From Isohypsibius dastychi (lineage: Eukaryota > Tardigrada > Eutardigrada > Parachela > Isohypsibiidae): DNA of 10,377 bases. Positions 1 through 8,806 of the stretch are shown here, piece by piece. The translations under genes were made by a program, and so were the position numbers. Position 1 is the first letter of the stretch, and each line of letters starts with the position of its first letter. The notes under the pieces are model-generated. The model worked only from the letters and a program-made list of their open reading frames with translations, ran no database searches and was not told the DNA's origin. The DNA lies in assembly GCA_034696485.1 (NCBI GenBank), contig JAQIWT010001547.1, positions 1 through 10,377 of the forward strand. The letters run 5' to 3'.

Positions 1-1695
1 CCTGAACTACGGTTCAAAGAAGGTGATAAAGTGTGGATCCGAGTATATAACGACATTGCAGATGAGAATGTTACTATTGTAAGTTGGCCCATAGAGATGT
101 CAAATCGCAGTTTTCAAAGAATATCCCTTATTTTGTAGCATTGGCACGGTCTGACGCAGCGAATGTCGCCATTTTCAGACGGTACTCCAGCAGCTAGTCA
201 ATGGCCCATACCACCTCACCACTACTTTGATTATGAGTTCGAACTTCGGCCGGGTGATGCGGGGACTTATTATTACCACTCTCATGTCGGATTCGGAGCG
301 GTCACCGCGTATGGAGCTCTGATCGTTGAAGAGTCAGACGAATCTAAACCGCCATTCGAATACGACGACGAGCGGACTTTGATCATCTCTGACGTGTTCC
401 ATTTTAAAGATTCGCACATTGTTAACGGTTTGCTTGGGAAACCTTTCCGTTGGAGTGGGGAAATCAATAATATTGCATTGAACGGGAAGTCGCGCACACG
501 GAACGCCACATTGGCGCAAGCTTCGCCAAGCTGCAGACATGAGGTCATCACACTCGATCCGGGCAAAACCTACCGTTTGCGATTCATTGGCGCTACTGCT
601 TTATCGCAGGTCTACATCGCGTTTGAACGACATACCGACTTGACTCTGATCGAAGTTGATAGTCGATATATTTCACCTGTAAAAATTGATCACCTGGAAA
701 TCCACACAGGACAGCGATACAGCGTCCTGCTCAAAGCAAAGAGTGAGTATGGGGTGAGAGTGGAGGCGCTCCAAGGAAGAAAACAGTTTTGGATTCAGAT
801 GGAATCCCGATCTCGTGCGTTGATCACAACAGCTTACGGTGTGCTAGCGTACAGCAACAGCCCAGATTACTCAATCGAGCCATTCAAACTACCTGCCAAA
901 CCGCCGATTCCGCGTCAGAACGAGACTTTCACGGATGGATGGTTGGAAGATGTATTACGTCCGCTTAGCGAAGATTCTGAGAATCCTTGTCCGACAGCTG
1001 GAGAGGTGACCAGACGTATTATGGTCGATATGCAACAGGTGTACACTAACGGCACTGCTGGTTACGTCAGCTGGGTTCAGACCGAGTCATCGTGGTTTGA
1101 ACACAGCACCCACGAACCGTACCTGGTCTCTCTGTATAACCGCGAAGAGAAATACTTCCCAAACTACGAACGAGCTTTGCAGAATCGTGGTTACGATCCA
1201 CTGACGAAAACGTATCCGGCAAAAATCGGCGAGGTATTGGAGATCGTCTTTCAGAATCTTGGCAACAACTTTACCGGAACGATTGAAACTCACCCGATTC
1301 ACGCTCACGGCGAGCATTTTTATGACATCGCCTCTGGGTCGGGAAAATATGACCCGGAGAAGAGCGAGGCGATGTTGCAAGCTCGTGGGGGAAATGCCAT
1401 AACACGAGATACAACGAATCTGTACCGAACTCCGCCACCTCATACACTGAAACCGGGAGATGTGTATAGCTGGAGAGCCTGGCGTATAAGGGTGACAAGT
1501 CCCGGTGTCTGGATGATACACTGTCATATCCTTCAGCATATGGTCATGGGAATGCAGATGGCGTTCGTGTTTGGAGAAGCTGATGATCTCAAACCGCTGA
1601 GCAAGCAACAAGCGCATGGATATCTCGTCTATGGTGGATCAGCGTATGGAAATGACAGCTATTTCCCGGAAGCGGTGCATTACTGGCACGACTGA
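1..1695 (+). CDS. Multicopper oxidase, fungal ascorbate-oxidase/laccase type (5' partial)
   Basis: A copper enzyme that would oxidise small substrates (ascorbate, phenols or similar) and reduce O2 to water; the family is normally secreted. Exons are 1-78 and 139-1695, joined in phase 0, giving 536 visible residues and stop TGA at 1693-1695. All four copper motifs are intact: HWHG (residues 27-30), HSH (73-75), HPIHAH (411-416) and HCHILQH (487-493), with Met498 ten residues after the T1 cysteine as axial ligand, as in ascorbate oxidases. Several N-glycosylation sequons (for example NVT, NAT, NGT, NFT) fit an extracellular protein. The phrases DGTPAASQWPIPP, GTYYYHSHVGF and GYLVYGGSAYGN resemble, from memory, ascomycete ascorbate oxidases more than insect laccases. 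The signal peptide and the start of the first cupredoxin domain are off the left edge. The 1557-nt second exon has no intron, unlike its minus-strand neighbour. Substrate cannot be told from sequence; family assignment is firm. Confidence 0.93.
79..138 (+). other. 60-nt spliceosomal intron of the oxidase gene
   Basis: It starts GTAAGT and ends TTTTGTAG. Removing it joins ...NVTI to HWHG in phase 0, restoring the standard order of the first copper motif. The position, exactly before the HWHG codons, and the short length show that the gene is spliced in this genome rather than being bacterial. Confidence 0.93.
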
Positions 1696-1711
1696 ATTCT
1701 GGATGTTGAGA

Positions 1712-1717
1712 AATAAA
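1712..1717 (+). promoter_or_regulatory. Poly(A) signal AATAAA of the oxidase gene
   Basis: AATAAA starts 17 nt after the oxidase stop codon. Further AATAAA copies at 1832-1837 and 1884-1889 could serve longer transcripts, so the used site is uncertain. Confidence 0.5.
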
Positions 1718-1727
1718 TGCCAAAAGT

Positions 1728-1733
1728 TTTAAT
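1728..1733 (-). promoter_or_regulatory. Possible poly(A) signal ATTAAA of the dynamin-like gene
   Basis: ATTAAA on the minus strand lies about 215 nt downstream of the dynamin stop. No minus-strand AATAAA is seen between 1700 and 1947, so this variant is the best candidate. If used, the 3' UTR would run across the oxidase's own poly(A) signals. Confidence 0.3.
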
Positions 1734-1947
1734 GCGAGCTTCTAAGTTAAAGCATACCATACCAAGGTTGCAAGCCGCTGAATATCCAGTAAAACAAAAG
1801 CAACCATGTTCAATCCAAGATCCACTCACAAAATAAAAAATCTGTGCTTTTTGAAACTGAACCAAGTTATAAAAATCGTGGAAAATAAATGGAAAATAAC
1901 ATGGAATACGCCAGTGGGGCAAAGCAGTACCAGAAGATGAGTCGATT

Positions 1948-4900
1948 TCATTTAGTGCTGACACCGATACGACTGATGATCGTCTGAGCTTTCTTCAGTT
2001 TGAGGATCATCTCTTCAGCACAGATCCTCTTCTGGGCGTTATCCGGAGATTCAACAACGAGCTGGCTAGCTTTGTCACCAAGTTCGTCCAAATTCTCGTA
2101 CATGTTGTCCTGAAACCAAAAAGATCCTACGTCAATCTGATGCACTCCATCTATCGCACAACGAAGACCCCGATATGTTTCATAAACTATTCCGAGCCTC
2201 AAAACTATGTTCGTGACTTAACTTATCCAACATCGCTCGGAAGTAAACACAGTCAACAGAGAGTCAACAACTCTTACCCTGACTTGATCAACCAGCTCAG
2301 CGTGAATATGGACAGGAACGCTGTGGCGAATGTGCTTAACGACGATGTAGAAGTACAGATCGACAAGATCTCGCATCAAGGCACATTCCTTCTTCTGTTT
2401 CGGGGTGAGTTCCTGATCGTCATCCTCGCATGCATCACCAGCTCCAACTGAACTACGACGATTGACAGATTCCTCGCATTCCGATCCATCCCCGCTCTTT
2501 TCATCTTCTTTCAAATCCGCCCATCGTTTCATCAAATCTCCCAGTTTTTCCCAGAAATCGTCATGATGAGTGTTGATATATTTGGACAAATGCTACATCA
2601 AAATACGTTTAAATAAATTAGGATAATTGAAAAACGATTTCAGGAAAGTCGTAAAAAACTATACCCGAATTTCACGTTTGATGTACGCCTTCGTCTCTCG
2701 TTCGTAACGGTTTATGGTGTCGGTCATGACCGCATCAACTTCGTTGGCCAGCCGCGGAAAACGATCCAGTTCACGCTATTAAAAATAAAGCTCAAGATCA
2801 CAGAATAAATCTGGCATCAAATATAAGTTACGGTAACCTTGAAAACAAAGCCCGAAACCACACAGGCAAAAACATGCAAATTCAGAGTTCCAAAAAAACA
2901 ACAACCAGATACAAATAGCAGTCATCTTTCATGACAGAACGATTCTCAAAGATTCCTTAATGGGCACCAACCCACCACTTTGAGAAACTCACAGTTGTCG
3001 ATATCTAATAAACATATTGTATACAAATCTCACCTTGATTTCCGTCCCGCAGTTCTGGAGGAGCGCCCGCAAGTCGGAAGCGACCAACTCAACGCAATGG
3101 ACTGCCGGCTGCTCCAAACGACGCAGCTGCTTGCGGGACAAGTTGATGAAAGCATTTGATGGCGTCATCAAAGCCGGAGAAGTTCCCTGTGATCAAAAAA
3201 GGACTGCTTTGAAAATTAATGATAAAACATGTTCGAAATTTTGCGCAGGCTCAAGAATTGAAAAACCAAGTGGAAAAACTCTGCTTAATGGAAAATGGTG
3301 CAATGATTTGTTCCTTACTCACCGTGCTGCTTCGGATAACCCGGTAGATGTCCTCATCACTCACACCATCCAAAGCGATGACATCTTCAAGCTCTTCGCG
3401 AAATTTGCCGAAGAAATTATCCAATGAGATGAGTGCTCCACTGGATGCGACCAGATCTTCGTCCAAATCAGCGGCATTTCCATCCAAGGTGTTTTTGTAA
3501 GCTTCCGCATATTTCCGGATGATCTGACGGACATGCTTCTTCGGTTCGGTCACTTGTTCACCCAGATCGTCGACGATTTCTTCGTTCTCCGCTAATTTCT
3601 CGTTTATTCGCAGTCGAACTCCTGGCAGACATTTCTGGATATGTCCCATCAGCAACTGAAAAGATTCAAAATCGATTATTTCATTCAACATCATATTTCA
3701 CTGGAAAACTGGAAGATTTTGAAATTTCACAAAAAAGCCTCTGAAATCTGGATGTTGCCGATTTCCGAAATCAGATTTCACAAAGTGGCATAAAGCAAGA
3801 CTAAATATTCCTGAGAAAGATCTGATCAAGCTAAACATTCTACATATTAGCTTATCAACTGCAATTCTCGGCAACGATTATTATACAAAAACATTCAAAA
3901 AGTATTCTCGAGATTCTCAATGGAATCTCAACCAAAACTTTCTTGAAAATTTCCTTCCGTTTTAGTTGAGATTTGATTTTCCAGGAGTTCAGAAATTTTC
4001 AATAAAATCAGAAATCTCTCGAAATCAAGATGGCTGTCAGCTGTAGTATCCGTTTGGAAAAATCACAAAAATACGTGATTCTCAAAAATCTGATGAAAAT
4101 ATGGACAACTCAAAACAAACAATTCACAAATAACATGGTAAAAAGTATCAACATGCAAATCTGGCAACTAGTCATCGTGAGAGGTCATTTAAACTTTAAC
4201 CAACCTGATTGCCCCTACAAGAACAGAAAAAAAACACGAAGACCCGTGATTCAAAATATTTTATATTGTCGATGCATAGAGTCTTTGCAAACTTCCAGCA
4301 AAATGTTCAGACCTAGGATCTTTAACAAACTAGCGCGTCTTTCGAATTGAATTCAGAGAATTGTAACTCACATTACTCAAACGCTTCCGGAGGTATTGGA
4401 TTCCGTTCCGCGCAGCGATCGAGGGATAGTTCTTCTCCAAAAATGCTTTTTCGTCTTTAATACACTGAGCCATACTCTGAAAAAAAATTCAATACACATT
4501 CTCAAGGCCAGCGATCCTACAAATTGAGTAAAACTCACTTTGTTCGCTTCGATGTCAGCTGGGGAGCGATTAATTACACCGATGATCCCCAATTCAACTT
4601 GGATGGTTTGTCCCAGCAGGACTTTCTGGGTGATGCTCTTTGTCGCCGATTCGATCCGGTCCAGCTTGGTGATCACGGCCAAAGTGCGCTCGCCTGGAAA
4701 AGAATACTTGAGTTACGAACAGAAAAACCGTTTCAACACTTCGTGTTCACGAAATCTCAATTAGTGAATATATCTGTTGAATCTGAATGGCAGTTACCTT
4801 TGGGATCGGCTTTCTTGGCCACTTTGAGTCCGACAGAGTTGACAACATCCTCCGTTCCAGGTGAGATGGTCAGAATTAGCGACTCGGGATTATCTACGAA

Positions 4901-7883
4901 AGCTTTGACCATCTCCTCAATAATCGTCACGATTTCCTCGGACTGGCCCTCTCGAGCATTCTGAAAACAAACTCCGTAAATTACGGTGCACAACACAACA
5001 GGTGCAATCATATAACTCTGAAGAATTAAATTTATCCTTATTCATGATGGTAAATTCTTGTAGATGACTGAATTGATTGCAAAATGAATTGAGTGAATTC
5101 ACCTGAGTCATTCCTGGAAGATCCACCAAAGTCAGATCCAGTGTCGTTTCCGAGTAGATCTGCAGACTAATTGATGTGCGACTGACGTCCTGCAAACAGA
5201 AAAAAGATATCACAGGAAAAATACGTTTGTAAAGCGTGGAATGGCTCGGAGTAATATTCAAGTTTCATATTTCTTTTCAGTTCTTCCGGATACACGCTAT
5301 GTATGCTAAACTCACTTCAACTGGATCTATATCTTCGTAATGACTTTTTTTGCGGCGATCGGCTGATTAGTTATACCGGAGTTCTCAAAACCACAAACTA
5401 TGTCAGGACTGCCTTGTCACAGAGAATCTAGTTTTTCCAAAAAAGGTAATTTTAGGTGACGTCGCTGGATATTGATGGGACAAAAAAAGTTGCAATTTTG
5501 AAACATGATGCAAAAAGCTTGAGGCAAAATACACAAAGAAAGATCGTTGGAAATTCCGTTTTATTATCAATAATAATCATCAGCGCTGCCAAAACGAAGT
5601 TACTCAACGTCACCGATATCAATGAAGTCTTCATTTTCCGTAATAAAACCCACGTAGTAAACAAACAATTTTAAACGATTAATCTGGCTTCGTGAGAAAC
5701 ATATGACTATCAATCAGTCCTGGCCCGCAATTCAAAACCAGATTTCCGCAATTTTCCGCCCGCAAAATCTCATTTCCGTTCCGCAATTCCCGCAATCCGC
5801 AAAACACTCCCGCAATCCCGCCCGCAAAACCCGCAATTTCAATTTTTTTCTTTAAATTACTGTTTTTTTCTCGAGACATTTGCATGAATTCAAATCAAAT
5901 AACTGCAGACTGGGGCCAGTAAGTTGCGCCGGAAGCTGCTCCGTGTCAATTTATGTGTATCACTTCATTTTTATTTAATTATTAACTAATTTTAGTGTTC
6001 CGCAAACAAAAATTTCCTTCCGCAAACCCGCAATCCGCTTTTCCCCGCAATCGAAAATTTCCGCAACGCAACGCAACGCAATCGAGACTCCCCGCCACGC
6101 AATTCCCCGCAATTGCGGGGAATTGCGGGGAATTGCGGAGATCTTCCGGTTTCGCAATGAATTGCGGGCCAGGACTGCTATCAATCGTTCGAAAAAGGCT
6201 GATTGCAAAATGAATGCTCCGCTGCCATCAGTTTGCCCGCCGTCACGTTTTGGGGTTTTTTCACGAAAGAGTGATTTCACTGTACTGCCTCGTAGAGCGA
6301 TTGTCATGCCGATAAGGAATCTCTCCAGTTGCTTATTCTTCGATGTCGGCATGTGAACGTGGTCGTCCAATAATTTTAAAAACTCAAGGCACTGGGCCAA
6401 AAATTTTGGCCCAAAATTGTGCCGCTACAAATTTCGACTTTATCGGCTGGCCTTTTGAAAAATCTGATTCTCAAACACTTCAAAGTCACGAAATAAAATA
6501 AAAAATGAGTGTAAGACAAAAATATAGTGCTATGTTTGGTTATATCGATATGAAACCTCATTTAAATTGCAGTAGAATGAAACTAAAAGGCTAAAAGCAC
6601 TTGCCTTTCCAGGAGCCAGAATTTCCGTTTGCCGCTCGATTTCTTTTTTGACATCCTCAAAGTCGAAAAAAGGCCGGCCTTTGGCGTGACCGAATTCCGC
6701 CCAGACCGCGGCCTCTGCCGTTCCTACAACGAAAATTTGAACAGAGTTTCGGGTCGAAGTTCAATCTAATCAAAACTTCAGAATTCAGATTTTTTTCAAA
6801 CTGCAATTTCAATCGGCGTACAGAACTATATAAATCCATAGAAACCAATTTGATTCTTCTTCAAACCAACCGTCATGAGCCCGACGACGTGGATCCTCGC
6901 CTTTGTTGATTTTCGTCATGCGGAGGATGAGTGGACAACGAGTGACAATGTCGCTTCCCCTGGGTAGAAAATCGTGACCCACAATGCTTTCCAAAACCGA
7001 ACTCTTCCCGGCACTCTGAAATAGATAAAATGTCAAATTTGCATTAAAACTCAGGTTTGTTATTGCGTCTCTACCGTAAACAGCACGAAAAAATGCATAA
7101 TTTACAGAACACAAAAAAATCGGGAACACGAGACCGTTTCAAGTTTTACTTCAAAGTTTCAACGATCTTGCCAAATCTGTCTTCCTTTTCTCAAACAGCA
7201 GAGCGGCTCTTCTAACGGCATCGACTGTCGGTGTCACAAAAGGAGCTCCATCTGTGCCGTGCTAGAGCACGTACGTATGAGATAGCCCACTCAGTAAAAA
7301 GTCGGCTGCTCTGTACTTCTCTGGTCCCTGGATAACTCGGGAAAAGGAAATCTAGTGCAAGAAGATGGTCTGCTTCGTTCCAATTCCCAATCAGTCATTT
7401 CTCTCTCCCTTTCAACTATGATAAAAAATGAATGTCCAGACCACCATATTAATCACGGAAGACCAACAAACCAAGTACCACTTTCTCATCCGTTATTTCA
7501 AACCAAGCTGAGATACTTTTTGGAAACCCATAGATTTCAAATCCATCGAACAAACCACAGAAAGATCGTTTCCATTAGTCTGACAAATGCCAAAGATACA
7601 AGGTGCATCTGGGAAGCAAATGCAGAACATTTATGGAAGGAGCAAGCACAAAATCATCAACACAACACACTGCTTCTGCTAGGATGTTTTTAACCATCAC
7701 AAACTCAGGAAAGTGCATCAAAATCCAAGAATCTGATTTGCTGCTGACATATTTTCTACTTGATCGATAACTGACCTGTGATCCGACGACCACGATTTGC
7801 GGAAGTTTGATGATTTCCGATGAAAGCTCCACGGTGTCCAGGACATCCTGAAGCTCGTTGGTGACGGATATGCAGTTATCCAT
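1948..7883 (-). CDS. Dynamin-superfamily large GTPase, Drp1-like, 12 exons, complete
   Basis: A membrane-remodelling GTPase; relatives assemble on and divide mitochondria, peroxisomes or vesicles. Exons from 5' to 3': 7883-7776, 7015-6871, 6723-6605, 5189-5103, 4960-4798, 4693-4539, 4476-4372, 3655-3323, 3186-3034, 2775-2665, 2592-2278, 2109-1948. They total 1956 nt (651 residues plus TGA) and every junction keeps frame. GTPase motifs: P-loop GSQSAGKS (34-41), switch I Thr61, DLPG (147-150), TKLD (216-219), NRS (249-251). Next come the middle/stalk domain, an acidic Ser-rich linker (about 520-556) and a GTPase effector domain (about 560-651). There is no PH or proline-rich domain, so it is not a classical endocytic dynamin; TKLD rather than TKPD argues against vertebrate-type Mx. 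The start ATG at 7883 aligns with the Drp1 N-terminus and has A at -3 and G at +4. Switch II after DLPGMT is divergent (NAREGQ in place of VPVGDQ). Exact orthology (Drp1 or a lineage-specific paralogue) is open. Confidence 0.93.
3656..4371 (-). other. 716-nt intron of the dynamin-like gene
   Basis: The donor is AAT|GTGAGT and the acceptor CTTTTCAG, joining ...LRKRLSN to LLMGHIQ in phase 0. The interior is AT-rich and has runs of AAATC/GATTT-like words; I see no gene, RNA or element in it. Confidence 0.85.
5707..5714 (+). repeat. Target-site duplication, left copy (CTATCAAT)
   Basis: This 8-bp direct repeat abuts the left terminal inverted repeat and is identical to 6178-6185, marking the host sequence duplicated on insertion. 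Confidence 0.88.
5715..5734 (+). repeat. Left terminal inverted repeat of the hAT-type element
   Basis: CAGTCCTGGCCCGCAATTCA is a perfect reverse complement of 6158-6177. The initial CAG is typical of hAT ends. Confidence 0.88.
5715..5840 (+). repeat. Left subterminal CCGCAA motif cluster
   Basis: About nine copies of CCGCAA, all in plus orientation, lie in roughly 125 nt. Clustered short subterminal motifs are the usual binding sites for hAT transposases; their role here is inferred. Confidence 0.7.
6000..6177. repeat. Right subterminal motif cluster with 24-bp palindrome
   Basis: About six CCGCAA and four TTGCGG copies occur here. It includes a short ACGCA tandem run (6064-6081), a perfect 24-bp palindrome at 6101-6124 built on CCCCGCAATTGCGGGG, and a tandem 10-bp unit AATTGCGGGG (6111-6130, with a degenerate third copy to 6140). 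Unlike the left cluster, motifs appear in both orientations. Confidence 0.75.
6158..6177 (-). repeat. Right terminal inverted repeat of the hAT-type element
   Basis: It reads TGAATTGCGGGCCAGGACTG on the plus strand, the exact complement of the left end, and is followed at once by the duplicated CTATCAAT. Confidence 0.88.
6178..6185 (+). repeat. Target-site duplication, right copy (CTATCAAT)
   Basis: This copy directly follows the right terminal inverted repeat and is identical to 5707-5714. Removing the element and one copy would restore the empty intron site. Confidence 0.88.
6394..6412. repeat. 19-bp palindrome in the GC-AG intron
   Basis: Arms GGGCCAAAA and TTTTGGCCC flank one central A. 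It lies outside the transposon. No function is evident. Confidence 0.5.
7016..7775 (-). other. 760-nt first coding intron of the dynamin-like gene, splitting the P-loop
   Basis: The donor is CAG|GTCAGT and the acceptor ATTTCAG. It splits the P-loop between GSQ and SAGKSS in phase 0. I find no coding exon or element inside. A short inverted repeat (CGTGCT-AG-AGCACG, 7258-7271) is the only structure noticed. Confidence 0.85.
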
Positions 7884-8146
7884 TCTTCTGGCGACAAACG
7901 ATAAGAAGGGAAAGAGGTGAGAACGAATGAAAGTCAGCAATTCGATGCGATCCTCCTCAAAAAAAAGGTAAAACTTCGACCTGGGATTAAACGCGAGACA
8001 ACTGATCGAGAGAGTGAGAGGCAGCACAGACTTCTTTCGCTTTCTCCCCGCTTCTTCTCAACCTGGCCCAATTGGTTGGCTTCAGCCCAAGATCCGCCCT
8101 GAAAACAAGCGCTTGTGTGTCGGTGGTGTATGTTCTGGTGAATGTA

Positions 8147-8158
8147 CCCCCCCCCCCC
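8147..8158 (+). repeat. Homopolymer run of 12 C
   Basis: Twelve consecutive C between GTA and TCCTGACG. Its length is likely to vary between individuals or to be unreliable in sequencing. Confidence 0.85.
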
Positions 8159-8201
8159 TCCTGACGCAGGGTCCAAACTCCTAACCACATACCACTGAAG
8201 C

Positions 8202-8252
8202 AATTATTCCACGTTTTCCATTTTCGGCGAAAATGGAAAACGTGGAATAATT
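8202..8252. repeat. 51-bp near-perfect palindrome
   Basis: Two 25-nt arms (8202-8226 and 8228-8252) are exact reverse complements around a single G at 8227. The arms contain TTCCACGTTTTCCATTTTCG. As single-stranded DNA or RNA this would fold into a stem of about 23-24 bp with a tiny loop. It lies about 320 bp upstream of the dynamin ATG. Origin may be a cruciform-forming site, a transposon footprint or a sequencing fold-back artefact. Confidence 0.9.
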
Positions 8253-8690
8253 CGCTCAGAAAACCAAAGGGGATTCACTAAATTCCTTGCCTGTATCATA
8301 TCATACGTTACTGGATGCGAGTGCAAGTCCAGTTTATTCTACCTGTACAATCTTTCGAAATTTACCCAGAGCCACAAATTTGAAATACAGTACTTGTACA
8401 ACGGTGAACAAATCAAAATCGAGCTTTACTTGATAACCGATTTGATCACTGATTTTACTTGATTGCTTGTTTAACTATGGTAGATCTAAATCGATTCGCT
8501 CACAATAGAGTATATAACTTCAGCATTCGCCGTTTTCGTTTTGAAGGGTGTGGTGGGTCATTTGGTGTGATTTTCCAGCCACCCGGAAAACAATCACAGT
8601 CCATCAATTAGGAGGCACTTTGCTACGACACGTTGTTCAGCCCCTTGTGCTAAATGATCAATAGACACTTATTTTATCTCATATTTCTGT

Positions 8691-8696
8691 TTTAAT
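8691..8696 (-). promoter_or_regulatory. Possible poly(A) signal ATTAAA of the secreted-peptide gene
   Basis: ATTAAA on the minus strand lies about 155 nt downstream of the TGA stop. I saw no AATAAA nearer to the stop. The assignment rests only on the hexamer and its position. Confidence 0.3.
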
Positions 8697-8756
8697 CTGG
8701 AGTTAGCCGGATTGGGGCTTGAACAGGAAAACTGATAATTGAAAGCTTTCACTTTC

Positions 8757-8806
8757 ACATAGTGTGAATCTGAACAAAAAAACATAGTGTGAATCTGAAC
8801 AAAAAA
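8757..8806 (+). repeat. 25-bp tandem duplication (two identical copies)
   Basis: The unit ACATAGTGTGAATCTGAAC followed by six A occurs at 8757-8781 and again at 8782-8806 without a mismatch. It lies just downstream of the secreted-peptide stop codon, probably in or near its 3' UTR. Confidence 0.9.

Larger units (their letters stand above)
1696..1947. other. Convergent intergenic spacer
   Basis: The 252 nt between the oxidase stop and the dynamin stop hold AT-rich 3'-UTR-like sequence with several poly(A)-type hexamers on the plus strand. No coding potential is supported. Confidence 0.6.
5715..6177. mobile_element. Non-autonomous hAT-type DNA transposon (miniature element), 463 bp
   Basis: The ends are perfect 20-bp inverted repeats: CAGTCCTGGCCCGCAATTCA at 5715-5734 and its complement at 6158-6177. 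Directly outside them the 8-bp sequence CTATCAAT occurs at both 5707-5714 and 6178-6185 as a target-site duplication. An 8-bp duplication with termini starting CAG is the hAT superfamily pattern, and CTATCAAT fits the nTnnnnAn site preference described for the Ac branch. Both ends are dense in CCGCAA/TTGCGG motifs, probably subterminal transposase-binding sites, around an AT-rich centre (about 5840-5995). No transposase is encoded, so it would have needed a helper copy elsewhere. The intact repeats suggest a fairly recent insertion. Confidence 0.88.
5190..6604 (-). other. 1415-nt GC-AG intron of the dynamin-like gene, enlarged by a transposon
   Basis: The donor reads AAG|GCAAGT and the acceptor TTTGCAG, so this is a GC-AG rather than a GT-AG intron. 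Removing it joins ...EILAPGK to DVSRTSIS in phase 0, which matches the family alignment before the DLPG motif. It is the longest intron of the gene and contains the hAT-type element at 5715-6177. Outside that element I see no coding exon. Confidence 0.8.

Noticed and set aside
1087-1617. A 176-codon minus-strand open frame
   Set aside because: It lies wholly inside the oxidase coding exon, whose plus-strand reading has all the copper motifs; it is an antisense shadow.
5707-6185. CRISPR-like reading of the repeated CCGCAA units
   Set aside because: The repeats are 6 bp, irregularly spaced and bounded by transposon ends with a target-site duplication, in a spliced eukaryotic gene.
5074-6215. 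16-bp direct repeat TGATTGCAAAATGAAT at 5074-5089 and 6200-6215
   Set aside because: It is not associated with element ends and lies outside the defined transposon; a single 16-bp match in 10 kb of AT-rich DNA is weak evidence.
6305-6353. Inverted arms CATGCCGA and TCGGCATG about 33 nt apart
   Set aside because: Eight-bp arms are common by chance and there is no other sign of a structured RNA.
5975-6400. A 141-codon minus-strand open frame across the right end of the transposon
   Set aside because: Half of it lies in the repeat-rich transposon end and the rest in intron. The translation looks like nothing I recognise, and the dynamin splice model skips it cleanly.
7258-7271. Small hairpin CGTGCT-AG-AGCACG in the first coding intron
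   Set aside because: Too short, and a two-base loop is not stable; no tRNA or small-RNA layout surrounds it.
7355-7693. A 112-codon plus-strand open frame in the first coding intron
   Set aside because: No recognisable domain, no plausible promoter and no splice signals supporting it; it lies antisense within an intron.
8511-8517. TATATAA, a TATA-box-like sequence on the plus strand
   Set aside because: No plus-strand gene follows it, and it is over 600 nt from the dynamin ATG on the other strand. Such AT-rich words are expected by chance.
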